NCBI GenBank assembly: GCA_029781095.1
Contig: JAKOXM010000087.1
Location: 1-35,132, forward strand
Reading direction: 5' to 3'
Origin: Bacteroidota bacterium
GTDB taxonomy: Bacteria > Bacteroidota > Bacteroidia > Chitinophagales > Saprospiraceae
DNA: 35,132 nucleotides
This document shows positions 22,581 to 30,322 of this stretch, one piece after another. Numbering within the stretch: the stretch's first letter is position 1; each line of letters begins with the position of its first letter. A program made the position numbers and the translations under genes. The notes below the pieces were generated by a model. The model searched no databases and was not told the origin of the DNA. It worked only from the letters and a program-made list of their open reading frames with translations.

Positions 22581-24014
22581 ATGAGTAAAACATTCCAAAA
22601 TCAAACATTCATGTTCACCAATCCGATTCAAGTCATGAGAAAATTCCATTCTATTCTTCTTTTTCTCATCTGCATAGCCTTCGCTGCAAATGCACAACCC
22701 GGCGATGCGCCACCGAATGCACAACCCGGCAAATGTTATGCTAAATGCCACATCCCGGACCAGTATGAAACCGTCACCGAACAAGTGATGATCAAACCTG
22801 CTTCCACGCGTACGATCGCCGTTCCGGCCGAGTACGAAACCAAAACCGAAAATCAGCTTGTAAAAGCCGAAAGCAAACGCATCATAGCCGTTCCGGCCCA
22901 GTATGAAACTGCAACGGAAAAAGTCGTGATCAAGGCCGCCAGCAAACGCCTGATTCCGGTTCCCGCCCAGTACGAAACCGTAGACGAGCGCGTGATGATC
23001 AAACCCGAATCAAAGCGGGTGATCAGCGTTCCGGCCGAATATGAAACGGTTACAGAAAAAGTAATGGTAAAACCCGAAAGCAAGCGCCTTGTCGAGGTGC
23101 CTGCCGTGTACGAAACCGTCACCGAGCAATACGAAATGGAAGCGGCATCCACGAAAACGGAAGTCCTTCAGCCGAAATACGAAACGGTTACCGAGCGCAT
23201 CGAAGTAAAACCGGCTTCTACCAAATGGGTAAAAAAGAAAGCCGACGCCAACTGCCTCAGCGCCAATCCCGACGATTGCCTCGTATGGTGTCTTGTGGAA
23301 GTACCTGCTGAATATCAGACGATCACGAAGCGCGTAAACAAAGGTTGCGACGGATCAGGTGTTGCCGATGCAGGTTGCACGAAAACCGTTCAGATCCCCG
23401 CCAAAATGGGCACGCGCACCGTTCGCAAGGTAAAAACACCGGCGACCACCCGTGAAGAGGTGATTCCTGCCGAGTACAAATCCATGACGGTCCGCAAGGT
23501 AAAAACACCGGCGACCACCCGTGAAGAGGTGATCCCCGCCGAGTACGCTACCGTGAAGAAGCAGGTGCTGAAAACCCCCGCCAGCGTTCGCGAAGAAGAA
23601 ATTCCGGCCGAATACGCTACGGTTACCAAGCAGGTGCTCAAAGCGCCGGCTACAACCCGCGAAGAAGTGATCCCGGCCGAGTACAAAGCCGTATCCGTAA
23701 AAGGCGTGAAAGCCCAGGCTTCGACCCGCACGGAACCTATTCCGGCTGAATACACCACCGTTACCAAACGTCGCCTTGTAAAACCGGGCGGTTTCACCGA
23801 GTGGCGCGAAGTGCTGTGCGGCGAAAAGATCACCGGCTACACCATCCGTCAGATTCAGGACGCGCTGGTAAAAGCAGGCTACGACCCGGGTCCGGTGGAC
23901 AACGTGATGGGTACGCGTACGAAAGCAGCCCTCACAAAATTCCAGAAAGACAAAGGTCTGCCGGTAGGCAATCTCGATTTCGAGACACTGAAAGCGCTGG
24001 GTGTCAATTATTGA
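22581..24014 (+). CDS. secreted 23-residue-repeat protein with peptidoglycan-binding domain
   Basis: 477-aa exported protein. A signal sequence is centred on MRKFHSILLFLICIAFAANA; the ATG at 22581 has an A-rich pre-start region, but the in-frame ATG at 22635 would give the textbook signal peptide and is equally plausible. Residues about 58-406 are some 14 repeats of 23 aa with consensus VPAEYETVTEKVMVKPESKR followed by three residues. The first half is acidic-tyrosine rich (YETVTE), the second half lysine-rich (VRKVKTPATTREE), and two cysteine-bearing insertions separate them. Residues 418-477 are a PG_binding_1 domain (IRQIQDALVKAGYDPGPVDN; TKAALTKFQKDKGL). Likely a cell-wall-anchored extended fibre or scaffold; function unknown. 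Followed by a strong terminator. Confidence 0.9.
   Translation: MSKTFQNQTFMFTNPIQVMRKFHSILLFLICIAFAANAQPGDAPPNAQPGKCYAKCHIPDQYETVTEQVMIKPASTRTIAVPAEYETKTENQLVKAESKRIIAVPAQYETATEKVVIKAASKRLIPVPAQYETVDERVMIKPESKRVISVPAEYETVTEKVMVKPESKRLVEVPAVYETVTEQYEMEAASTKTEVLQPKYETVTERIEVKPASTKWVKKKADANCLSANPDDCLVWCLVEVPAEYQTITKRVNKGCDGSGVADAGCTKTVQIPAKMGTRTVRKVKTPATTREEVIPAEYKSMTVRKVKTPATTREEVIPAEYATVKKQVLKTPASVREEEIPAEYATVTKQVLKAPATTREEVIPAEYKAVSVKGVKAQASTRTEPIPAEYTTVTKRRLVKPGGFTEWREVLCGEKITGYTIRQIQDALVKAGYDPGPVDNVMGTRTKAALTKFQKDKGLPVGNLDFETLKALGVNY
22752..23800 (+). repeat. about 14 coding repeats of 69 bp
   Basis: The 69-bp unit encodes the 23-residue repeats described for this gene. Most units have diverged at DNA level, but 23424-23464 and 23493-23533 are identical over 41 bp at an offset of exactly 69, showing a recent unit duplication or gene conversion. 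Confidence 0.85.
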
Positions 24015-24043
24015 TCCGGTCTTTCACCTGAAATAATTTCCGG

Positions 24044-24079
24044 CAAGGGGGTGGTCGTCTGACCACCCCCTTGTTTTTT
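24044..24079 (+). terminator. intrinsic terminator
   Basis: Perfect 13-bp stem CAAGGGGGTGGTC (24044-24056) and GACCACCCCCTTG (24061-24073) with a GTCT loop, followed by T6 on the plus strand. It ends the repeat-protein transcript 30 bases after the stop codon. Confidence 0.93.
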
Positions 24080-24185
24080 CATGTTTTATTTTCGTTAATA
24101 TACCTGACGGAATGGCAGAATTGTCCGCTCTTTTGAAAACTTTGCACAGTTTTTGACACACAATGAGAATACATGAAAGAAGGGA

Positions 24186-24218
24186 TTGCGCGAAAACATT
24201 ATTTTTCTTTTATATTTG
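24186..24218 (+). promoter_or_regulatory. Bacteroidota promoter TTG-N22-TATATTTG
   Basis: TTG at 24186-24188 and TATATTTG at 24211-24218, spaced by 22 bases, fit the consensus fully. The predicted start near 24224 leaves a 60-base leader before the ATG at 24284. Confidence 0.75.
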
Positions 24219-24283
24219 TCTCGTGCTTTTTCATGGAATAAACCTTAAAATCCAAAACAACCTATTCATAATCAGGCATATAC

Positions 24284-24592
24284 ATGGAAGCTAATCTAAT
24301 GCAGTACATGGTGGACTTCACCATGCCCGAAGATTTGCCGGAAGAATTTGTAAGCAGAATTCCACATCAGCGAGCTGCCGTCAGCCGTTTGTTGAACGAA
24401 GGGAAAATTCTCAACTACGCGCTTTCACTCGAAAACTCGAAACTTTGGGCCGTTTTCTCCGTGCAAACGGAAGCCGAATTGATGCAACTCATCCAGACCC
24501 TCCCCCTCACCCGCTACATGAAGGTCCGAATCAGCGAACTGACCTTTTACAACGCTGCTAATCCGTTCGCACCCGCCTTTTCGGTGAACTGA
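24284..24592 (+). CDS. muconolactone isomerase-like small protein
   Basis: 102-aa single-domain protein resembling the muconolactone delta-isomerase/YciI ferredoxin-like fold. Seen: MQYMVDFTMPEDLPEEFVSR with the typical first strand and helix, RAAVSRLLNEGKILNYALSL, and LMQLIQTLPLTRYMKVRISE near the end. No catechol or muconate degradation genes are near, so catalysis of that reaction is doubtful; many homologues are stress-linked or uncharacterised. ATG 24284 and ATG 24299 are both possible starts. It has its own consensus promoter and precedes the CotH-like gene by 44 bases, perhaps forming a two-gene unit. Confidence 0.75.
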   Translation: MEANLMQYMVDFTMPEDLPEEFVSRIPHQRAAVSRLLNEGKILNYALSLENSKLWAVFSVQTEAELMQLIQTLPLTRYMKVRISELTFYNAANPFAPAFSVN

Positions 24593-24636
24593 GGCCGCCG
24601 TGCCTTTTTCTTCACTGTGCTAACCATTTGATTACG

Positions 24637-25677
24637 ATGCGATTCTATTTCCTGGCTTCTCTTTGCTGGCTGTTTTCGCCTGCCATCTTGCCGGCACAGG
24701 TTCAGCAACCCGCTCCTGAAAGCATTTTCAAGGTCCTTCAGCAGTACGACCCGCTTACGGTTCGCATCGAAACGGATATCAAGCAACTGAAAAAAGACAG
24801 AAGTGACGAACACTGGCAACCGGCCGTGTTCAAAGTGATGAAAGGCGACAGCGTCGCGCTTCAACTCGACGTGGAACTGGCGGCCCGTGGAAACATGCGG
24901 AAAAAAACGTGCTTTTTCCCGCCTGTGAAGATACGGTTCGAACACACCGGGCCCGTGAACGACAGTATTGCCGACGTCAATGAACTCAAACTCGTTACGA
25001 GCTGCAAAAACACCGCCCTCGACGAGCAATGGGTGCAAAAGGAATGCCTGGTCTACGAACTTTATAATATCCTCACGGAACAGAGTTTTCAGGTGAAACG
25101 CGCATCGGTCAGTTTCGCCAATCCCGGGAAAAAAGGAGCCTTAATGAGCAGTTTCTCCTTCCTGATCGAAAGTGAAAAAGAGATGGCGGCCCGCCTCAAT
25201 GCCAAACCCATCAAACCCCGGATTGTGACGCATAAAAGCCTCGATACCCTGGCCTTCGACCGACTGGCGCTTTTTCAATACATGATCGGCAATACCGACT
25301 GGAGCGTACGCGTACGCCACAACATCAAGGTGCTGTACCTGATGCCTAGCGGGCCGAGCATACCCATTCCGTACGATTTTGACTACGCCGGGGTGATCGG
25401 CACCGACTATGCACTGCCCGATCCGCAACTCCCCATTCGTACCGTACAGGAACGCTATTACATGGGCCCCTGCCGTGACAAGTTCGAATTTACGAGGGTA
25501 TTCAGGTATTTCAAGTCAAAGAAAGAAGCCATCCTCAGTCATTGCGAACAATTCCCGGATTTGCCCAGAAATGTGAAAAAACAGGTCGCCAATTACCTCG
25601 GAGAATTTTTCTTAGTACTCGATGATCCCGACTCCGCCAAACGGGACATAGAAGATAACTGCGGAAAAATCAAGTAA
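24637..25677 (+). CDS. secreted CotH-kinase-like protein
   Basis: 346-aa exported protein with signal peptide MRFYFLASLCWLFSPAILPA, then Gln after the cut. The ATG at 24637 is chosen over a TTG nine bases earlier. I recognise a CotH-like order of motifs: ARGNMRKKTCFFPPVKIRF (compare the RGNS...KK of CotH), NELKLVTSCKNTALDEQWVQ followed by a helix, FSFLIESEKEMAARL in the place of the E-containing strand, FDRLALFQYMIGNTDWSVRV with a later N (catalytic-loop-like) and IPIPYDFDYAG in the place of CotH WDFD (the DFG-like metal motif). This suggests an atypical protein kinase fold acting outside the cytoplasm. Activity is unproven and the assignment rests on motif order alone. Convergent with a T9SS cargo gene. 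Confidence 0.6.
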   Translation: MRFYFLASLCWLFSPAILPAQVQQPAPESIFKVLQQYDPLTVRIETDIKQLKKDRSDEHWQPAVFKVMKGDSVALQLDVELAARGNMRKKTCFFPPVKIRFEHTGPVNDSIADVNELKLVTSCKNTALDEQWVQKECLVYELYNILTEQSFQVKRASVSFANPGKKGALMSSFSFLIESEKEMAARLNAKPIKPRIVTHKSLDTLAFDRLALFQYMIGNTDWSVRVRHNIKVLYLMPSGPSIPIPYDFDYAGVIGTDYALPDPQLPIRTVQERYYMGPCRDKFEFTRVFRYFKSKKEAILSHCEQFPDLPRNVKKQVANYLGEFFLVLDDPDSAKRDIEDNCGKIK

Positions 25678-25680
25678 TTA

Positions 25681-25743
25681 GATAGCGGCAATAGCGGCTG
25701 ACACTCCGGCCCCGCTGGAGTGTCAGCCGCTATTGCCGCTATC
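25681..25743. terminator. perfect 27-bp inverted repeat between convergent genes
   Basis: Arms 25681-25707 and 25717-25743 are exact reverse complements (27 of 27) around a 9-base loop. They begin 4 bases after the CotH-like stop and end 12 bases before the stop of the opposite gene. The arm contains GCGGCAATAGCGGC, itself internally repetitive. There is no long T tract, so it may be a bidirectional terminator or a dispersed palindromic repeat. Confidence 0.8.
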
Positions 25744-25754
25744 CGTTGCAGTTG

Positions 25755-27482
25755 TTACTGCTTTCCAAGTTTCACTACTTTTTTCGTCACTCTGCCCGAT
25801 TCACTTTCCACCGTGAGCAGATATACACCGGCTGTTTCAGGGGTGTCGGGCTGCCATTCATTGGGGCCGGGCAGCGCCTGCCTGGTTTCTTCTCCGACGG
25901 TCTGCCCGCTGATACTCGTCCAGCGCAGCGTGACGGTTTCCGGTTTTCCGGCGAGGTAAATCAGCGAAAACACATCGGCAAACGGGTTGGGCGCAATCGA
26001 CACGTTATCGGCAAATTCGGGAGACGGCTCCGGGTATATGCGCCGGATCAGTTCACGATCTTGCGGAGCCAGCGCCGCATCATCGATGGTGCCGCCAAGC
26101 ATCCGGACGTTGAGGTGCATTTGCTGCCCCTGGCTGTACCGGTTGGTCAGGCGGGCCTTGTCCGTAAATATCAGCTTTGAGCCGGGCGGCAGGTCCATGT
26201 ACAATTGTTGCGGCGGGATGTCATTGTTGCATTCCGACATGTTCAGGACACCGTCCACGATCATTGTTGCGTTGCGCTCCAGGGCTATGGTGCTGCCCGC
26301 GCAAAGTGCGAGCATGCCTGTGCCGTCGTTGCCGTAATGCAGGGTGGAGCCTTCGAGTACCCGCAAGGCGCTTTCACTGCGAAACTTCATGCAGGAAAAA
26401 GCATTGTTCATGTACAGCGAGCCGCTGCCATACCGAAATTCATCGCCGCCGCCCACGACGAAATCGACGAAATTCATGCAGATATCGCCTCCGTTATTGA
26501 CGAGATTGACCAGGTGGCGAAGGGTGTCGCTTCCGGCTACCAGCGCACCGGCAAGATAAGTAAACGGCTGTATTTCAAGTGTTTGAAAAGGGTTTACTAT
26601 CAGATTAATCGTCTCCTGCTCCGGGCTGTTCGGATCGATGCTCCCGATTACGTAGGAAGGTTCCTGCGCGCTTGGAAACGTGGGCGCCGTATATTGAAGA
26701 ATAAAATTTTCAAAAAAGAATCCGCCATTGGAAACGGCGTCCCCCACGTTGATGTCATACTCACCCGAAGTGGAATTGTAATTATTCGGTCCAACGGTCA
26801 CCTCCGATATCAGTCCGGGTGACACGTTTCCCGGCTCCACGCTGGCGTAATCGAGGTAGAGGTAATGGCCGTTGAGGTCGGCTCCGGGCGGGAAAGTGAA
26901 TTTAGCAATCAATTCATTCAAATTCTGGCTGAAAAAATATTCCGTCGGGAAACAGGTGTTTATATCCCGATAAAAATAGTTGGGCGGAAAATTGCCGCCG
27001 TTCAGCACCCCTGTTTGTATTCGTTGGGGGCCAGGCACTGCGATACCGATAAACAAACCGGTGCACATGTCTTCAATACAACCGGTGCCCGGAACAGGAA
27101 GCGTGGCAGCGTCGGAGACATGGAAATTGATGCCGGCATTATACAGAGCGTTGGGTTCCAGGCTTGGTTGGCCCGCAAATTCGGAAGACCTGGCACGCAG
27201 GAACAGCGCCTTTTGGGGGTCTATTTGCGACAAATCTATCCGCGGCTGATCAAAAGGAGCAAAAGGTTCCACGCCGATGCACCGGCTTGAATCCACCGGC
27301 CCGGCCCAGGTGTCATCGGTTGTTTGGTACAAATACCAGCCTTTGGGAAACACCAGGGTCTTGGTGTTGTCAAAAGGGCAAGGCAGCGTGTCGTAATTAA
27401 AGAATGCTGTGGAGTAATAAAATTGCCCGAAGGCCGTCGTTGTGCAAAAAATGCACAGGAGAAAAAAGTTGATCTTTTGCAT
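25755..27482 (-). CDS. T9SS-secreted protein with C-terminal sorting domain
   Basis: 575-aa exported protein. Signal peptide MQKINFFLLCIFCTTTAFG, then Q. The large middle part (20-480) has no domain I recognise; it is Gly/Asn/aromatic rich and beta-strand-like, with stretches such as STLHYGNDGTGMLALCAGST and GSKLIFTDKARLTN that resemble right-handed beta-helix or lamin-like repeats. The last 80 residues are a type A T9SS sorting domain: NVSIAPNPFADVFSLIYL, VTLRWTSISGQTV, TAGVYLLTVESESGRVTKKV. It should cross the outer membrane by T9SS and be released or anchored at the cell surface. It has a consensus promoter at 27611-27642 lying between two 36-bp direct repeats. Confidence 0.88.
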   Translation of the reverse strand: MQKINFFLLCIFCTTTAFGQFYYSTAFFNYDTLPCPFDNTKTLVFPKGWYLYQTTDDTWAGPVDSSRCIGVEPFAPFDQPRIDLSQIDPQKALFLRARSSEFAGQPSLEPNALYNAGINFHVSDAATLPVPGTGCIEDMCTGLFIGIAVPGPQRIQTGVLNGGNFPPNYFYRDINTCFPTEYFFSQNLNELIAKFTFPPGADLNGHYLYLDYASVEPGNVSPGLISEVTVGPNNYNSTSGEYDINVGDAVSNGGFFFENFILQYTAPTFPSAQEPSYVIGSIDPNSPEQETINLIVNPFQTLEIQPFTYLAGALVAGSDTLRHLVNLVNNGGDICMNFVDFVVGGGDEFRYGSGSLYMNNAFSCMKFRSESALRVLEGSTLHYGNDGTGMLALCAGSTIALERNATMIVDGVLNMSECNNDIPPQQLYMDLPPGSKLIFTDKARLTNRYSQGQQMHLNVRMLGGTIDDAALAPQDRELIRRIYPEPSPEFADNVSIAPNPFADVFSLIYLAGKPETVTLRWTSISGQTVGEETRQALPGPNEWQPDTPETAGVYLLTVESESGRVTKKVVKLGKQ

Positions 27483-27570
27483 GGTTGCTGGTTATTTAGT
27501 GTGGTGAAAATTTGATGGTCTGACAAATGTATTGGCCGCAAGGGCCTTTTGCGCATGGCAAAATGACAGT

Positions 27571-27679
27571 GTGCGACACAACGTTTCGGGAAAAAACCAG
27601 TTGGCCGCCACAAAGATAAAGGTAATCAGTTTAATTAGTCAAGGTGCGACACAACGTTTCGGGAAAAAACCAGTTGGCC
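27571..27679. repeat. 36-bp perfect direct repeat pair, 37-base spacer
   Basis: The 36-bp sequence beginning GTGCGACACAACGTTTCGGG occurs at 27571-27606 and again, identical, at 27644-27679. The flanks differ at both ends. The 37 bases between hold the promoter of the T9SS gene, so the copies lie just upstream of its -33 element and just downstream of its start of transcription. Only two copies are present in the window. Confidence 0.9.
27611..27642 (-). promoter_or_regulatory. promoter TTG-N21-TATCTTTG of the T9SS cargo gene
   Basis: On the minus strand TTG (27642-27640) and TATCTTTG (27618-27611) are spaced by 21 bases, a full consensus match. Transcription should begin near 27605, leaving a leader of about 120 bases that includes one copy of the 36-bp repeat. 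Confidence 0.75.
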
Positions 27680-27703
27680 AGTTTTAGGCAGTAGAAGCCT
27701 TCG

Positions 27704-27711
27704 TACCTTTG
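27704..27711 (+). promoter_or_regulatory. -7 box TACCTTTG abutting the start codon
   Basis: Exact TAnnTTTG only 4 bases before the ATG at 27716, so the mRNA would be leaderless or nearly so. The nearest TTG (27674-27676, inside the second 36-bp repeat) is 27 bases upstream, longer than usual. Confidence 0.5.
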
Positions 27712-27715
27712 CTGC

Positions 27716-28072
27716 ATGGAAGACTGGGAACTCGATTTTGAATGGTTACGCGTGCAACACATCGTGCAGGATGCCATGCGCCGCGACAATCTGCCCGACC
27801 TGAACACGGTGCTCTTTCTCATCGGCATTCAGGAACTGGGGCGCTGGAGAAAAGACTTCAACAAGGAAGAAAAGCAGGATCTGATGCACATCGCCGTTTG
27901 CCGCCTGCTTTGTTACGATGGCTATTACGAATTCACCGGCCGCGACCAGGACGGCTGGCCACACTTTAAACAGGCTTTGGAAATGCCGCAGCAAAACACG
28001 GTACAACAGGAAAAGTACCTTAAAATAAATGCTGTGCGGTATTTTAAAGAATTGGAAAACGAGGTGGAATAA
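27716..28072 (+). CDS. conserved small acidic protein, function unknown
   Basis: 118-aa soluble, mostly helical protein without a signal peptide. Visible stretches include LNTVLFLIGIQELGRWRKDF, KQDLMHIAVCRLLCYDGYYE and TVQQEKYLKINAVRYFKELE. I know it only as a conserved Bacteroidota hypothetical and cannot assign a role. Its promoter overlaps the divergent control region of the T9SS cargo gene, and the cyclophilin lipoprotein follows after about 30 bases, so the two probably form one transcript. Confidence 0.8.
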   Translation: MEDWELDFEWLRVQHIVQDAMRRDNLPDLNTVLFLIGIQELGRWRKDFNKEEKQDLMHIAVCRLLCYDGYYEFTGRDQDGWPHFKQALEMPQQNTVQQEKYLKINAVRYFKELENEVE

Positions 28073-28104
28073 CTTTTCACCGCCAAATGCCGCTGCCACC
28101 GACC

Positions 28105-28692
28105 ATGCGCCCCTTCCGGATATTTCTGCTTCTTTTACTTTCGGCCTGCGGATCGAAAAAACACCGGCATGTAATTCTGCACACCGGCATGGGGGATATC
28201 CGGGTGGAATTGTCTGATTCGGCGCCGGAACACCGCGATCGCTTTTTGCAAACTTTCACCCGTTTGCCCGCCGATACGCTGATCTTTTATCGCGTCGAGC
28301 GCGATTTTGCCCTCCAATTCAGCGAGCCTGCAGGCAATGGTGACAATTTAACACCGGAATCAGAATCTCCTTTGCTGGGCGGCTCACTGGCCGCTGCCGA
28401 AACTGATTCCGCCGGCCATCCGGCACGCACAGATTATTTCATCGTACTGGGCCGCCCGCAGACGGACGCCACGCTTGACGCAACAGAAAAAAAACTGGAT
28501 CTGCACTTCAGTCCCGAGGCGCGCAGGGACTACAAAAAATACGGTGGTTTGCCCCGCTTGCACGGGCGATATTCCGTTTTGGGTCAGGTGATAACAGGCA
28601 TCGAGGTGGCGCAGAAAATCGCTGCCCTCCCCCGTGATGCGAAGGGGCGACCCTTGCAGGACGTGCATATCTGGGTGGAAACGGAGAAGTAG
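28105..28692 (+). CDS. cyclophilin-type peptidyl-prolyl isomerase lipoprotein
   Basis: 195-aa lipoprotein. The ATG at 28105 gives the signal MRPFRIFLLLLLSAC with lipobox LSAC; an in-frame ATG at 28087 adds six residues. The cyclophilin fold is visible from VILHTGMGDIRVELSDSAPE onward. The active-site pattern F-x-R-x4-F-x2-Q is kept in FYRVERDFALQF, but the usual Gly-Gly-Asp that follows is lost. DYFIVLG corresponds to the QFFI strand, and LHGRYSVLGQVITGIEVAQK to LDGKHTVFGRV. An inserted segment (EKKLDLHFSPEARRDYKKYG) is typical of Bacteroidota members. Likely a periplasmic or outer-membrane folding factor, possibly of reduced activity. Confidence 0.85.
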   Translation: MRPFRIFLLLLLSACGSKKHRHVILHTGMGDIRVELSDSAPEHRDRFLQTFTRLPADTLIFYRVERDFALQFSEPAGNGDNLTPESESPLLGGSLAAAETDSAGHPARTDYFIVLGRPQTDATLDATEKKLDLHFSPEARRDYKKYGGLPRLHGRYSVLGQVITGIEVAQKIAALPRDAKGRPLQDVHIWVETEK

Positions 28693-28730
28693 CAATGGGC
28701 AACGCAGTCATTTGCGGCCATCGCCGCTCT

Positions 28731-29297
28731 TCAGAGTTTCTCCACAAAAAACGTCCTTGACTTTTCCTGCGCAAATTTTTCTGCGTTGAAAGCCTGTGAT
28801 CCGCCTTTCGGGATCGAGAGCGACTGCCATTGCCCGCCGGCCAGGATACGGCATACGTATACCAGTTGCCCGACATGGTAAGGATAATGAGCGAGTTGCC
28901 GGGAAAGCGCTTCCAACACCGTGTGGCCTTCGTTGCGGATATAGACGATCTTTTGCAAGTCGTTCTCCGTCAACGGATTTACCGCGTTAAAGAAGCATTC
29001 CCAGCCCGCATTCCAGGCTTCGAGCAATTCCGCTTTGTTCGCATAATCGTTCTCGAACTCCGCTTCGCGGTTGCGCCACGGCTTTTCACCGTCGCTGTCG
29101 AGGAAATCGGTAAACCGGCTGAGCATATTGCCGCTGAGGTGCTTGACAATAATGGCCACGCTGTTGCTTTCCGGCGTTGGCTGCCAGTGGATGTGGTCGT
29201 CGCCAATTTGAGCGAGGGCCTTGTCGCCGAGTTCGCGGTAATAGCGGAAAAGTTTTCTGGCGCTTTCCAGGTAATTGAATTGGCTGGAGGTTTCCAT
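28731..29297 (-). CDS. DinB-fold protein of the DUF1572 type
   Basis: 188-aa four-helix protein. Seen: YLESARKLFRYYRELGDKAL, IHWQPTPESNSVAIIVKHLS with the first His, and LSRQLAHYPYHVGQLVYVCR with the two later His of the DinB-type metal site. It is a second, distantly related DinB-fold gene in the window (the other is at 17239). Function unknown; metal-dependent thiol transfer is the family-level guess. Convergent with the cyclophilin gene, 38 bases apart. Confidence 0.85.
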   Translation of the reverse strand: METSSQFNYLESARKLFRYYRELGDKALAQIGDDHIHWQPTPESNSVAIIVKHLSGNMLSRFTDFLDSDGEKPWRNREAEFENDYANKAELLEAWNAGWECFFNAVNPLTENDLQKIVYIRNEGHTVLEALSRQLAHYPYHVGQLVYVCRILAGGQWQSLSIPKGGSQAFNAEKFAQEKSRTFFVEKL

Positions 29298-29364
29298 ATC
29301 AACGACGCGGACACAAACCGTCCGTATTTTTATTGTTAGACGTTTTAAGAGATGAAAGCCGATG

Positions 29365-30282
29365 CTACTTTTTATAGGATTTCACCGTTTCTTTTACACC
29401 TTGCCTGTTGGGCGTGGGTTTTAGCCCAAACACGCGCTCGAATTTTTCGGAAGAAAAAATGTAGTCGTGGGTATACTGGTAATTCATCTCGACCATTTCA
29501 CGGAAAAGGCGGCTGAAAAGTCCCATAATACGCAGCATAAAAGTAGAAGTAGTCTGGAATTTCGGCTTTACACCAAATTCTTCCGCAGCGGCTTTCACCC
29601 AGTCCTCACCCGTCCAGTGCTCTGCGGAAGTAGGCAAATGCCAGACCTGGCCGTCGGCACGGCTGTCGGTACCCAGAATGGCAAGTGCCGGGCCAATGTC
29701 AGGCGTGTACGTGTAGGTGTGAATTTTGTCGGCGCGCCCCAAAACAAATGCGGAGGAGCCTTTCGAAAACCGGTCGATAACCGTAGAATTCAGCACGCTG
29801 GTATTGCATTCAGGGCCGTAAAAATCGGCGGCGCGGGCTATGCAGCCGCGCAATCCGTGGTTTTTAAAGGCGTCGAGCAGGCGCTCCGCGACAGGCTTGC
29901 GCACCTTGCCCTTTTTACTGTTGGGCCGCAGGGGCGTTTCTTCGGTCATCGGGCCATCCACCAGCCCGTAGGAGTAAACATTGTCGAGAAAAACCAGTTT
30001 GGCGCCGGTGGCCCGGCAGGCTTCGATACAGTTTTCCATGATAACCGGCCAGTCGCGCCGCCAGATGTCGATGTTGTATTCCAGCCCGACCAGCAGGTAT
30101 ACAACCTCCGAGCCGTCGACAGCGTCCATAACTTCGGCCATATTGGTGACATCGGCCTGCCGATGCTCCCAATCGCCGGGAAAGGGCTTGCGGCTCACAC
30201 CCCGCACCTGAATATTGCGCTTGCGCAATTCGGCGGCAAGGCCAGGGCCGGTTGCGCCATTGATTCCGAGAATTGTGTGCAT
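29365..30282 (-). CDS. NAD-dependent epimerase/dehydratase-like SDR
   Basis: 305-aa atypical extended SDR. The ATG at 30282 (MHTILGINGATGPGLAAELR) puts the Rossmann glycine motif GINGATGPG at residues 6-14; an upstream ATG at 30360 would add 26 unlikely residues. Seen: DVTNMAEVMDAVDGSEVVYL, FLDNVYSYGLVDGPMTEETP with the Tyr-containing active-site loop, and RGCIARAADFYGPECNTSVL, a substrate-loop pattern of sugar epimerases. No sugar genes adjoin, so the substrate is open. An ACTCATCACTCAT tract precedes the start. Confidence 0.85.
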   Translation of the reverse strand: MHTILGINGATGPGLAAELRKRNIQVRGVSRKPFPGDWEHRQADVTNMAEVMDAVDGSEVVYLLVGLEYNIDIWRRDWPVIMENCIEACRATGAKLVFLDNVYSYGLVDGPMTEETPLRPNSKKGKVRKPVAERLLDAFKNHGLRGCIARAADFYGPECNTSVLNSTVIDRFSKGSSAFVLGRADKIHTYTYTPDIGPALAILGTDSRADGQVWHLPTSAEHWTGEDWVKAAAEEFGVKPKFQTTSTFMLRIMGLFSRLFREMVEMNYQYTHDYIFSSEKFERVFGLKPTPNRQGVKETVKSYKK

Positions 30283-30298
30283 GTATTTGCTTTTTTGA

Positions 30299-30322
30299 TA
30301 GCGATGAGTGATGAGTGATAAG
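30299..30322 (-). repeat. pre-start ACTCATCACTCAT iterations
   Basis: Minus strand CTTATCACTCATCACTCATC, about 20 bases before the SDR start codon. It is the same word family as 17208-17233, which lies before an unrelated gene on the other strand. Confidence 0.45.

Noticed and set aside
23390-23833. Antisense 147-codon repetitive frame
   Set aside because: It mirrors the 69-bp sense repeats and has no independent coding signal.
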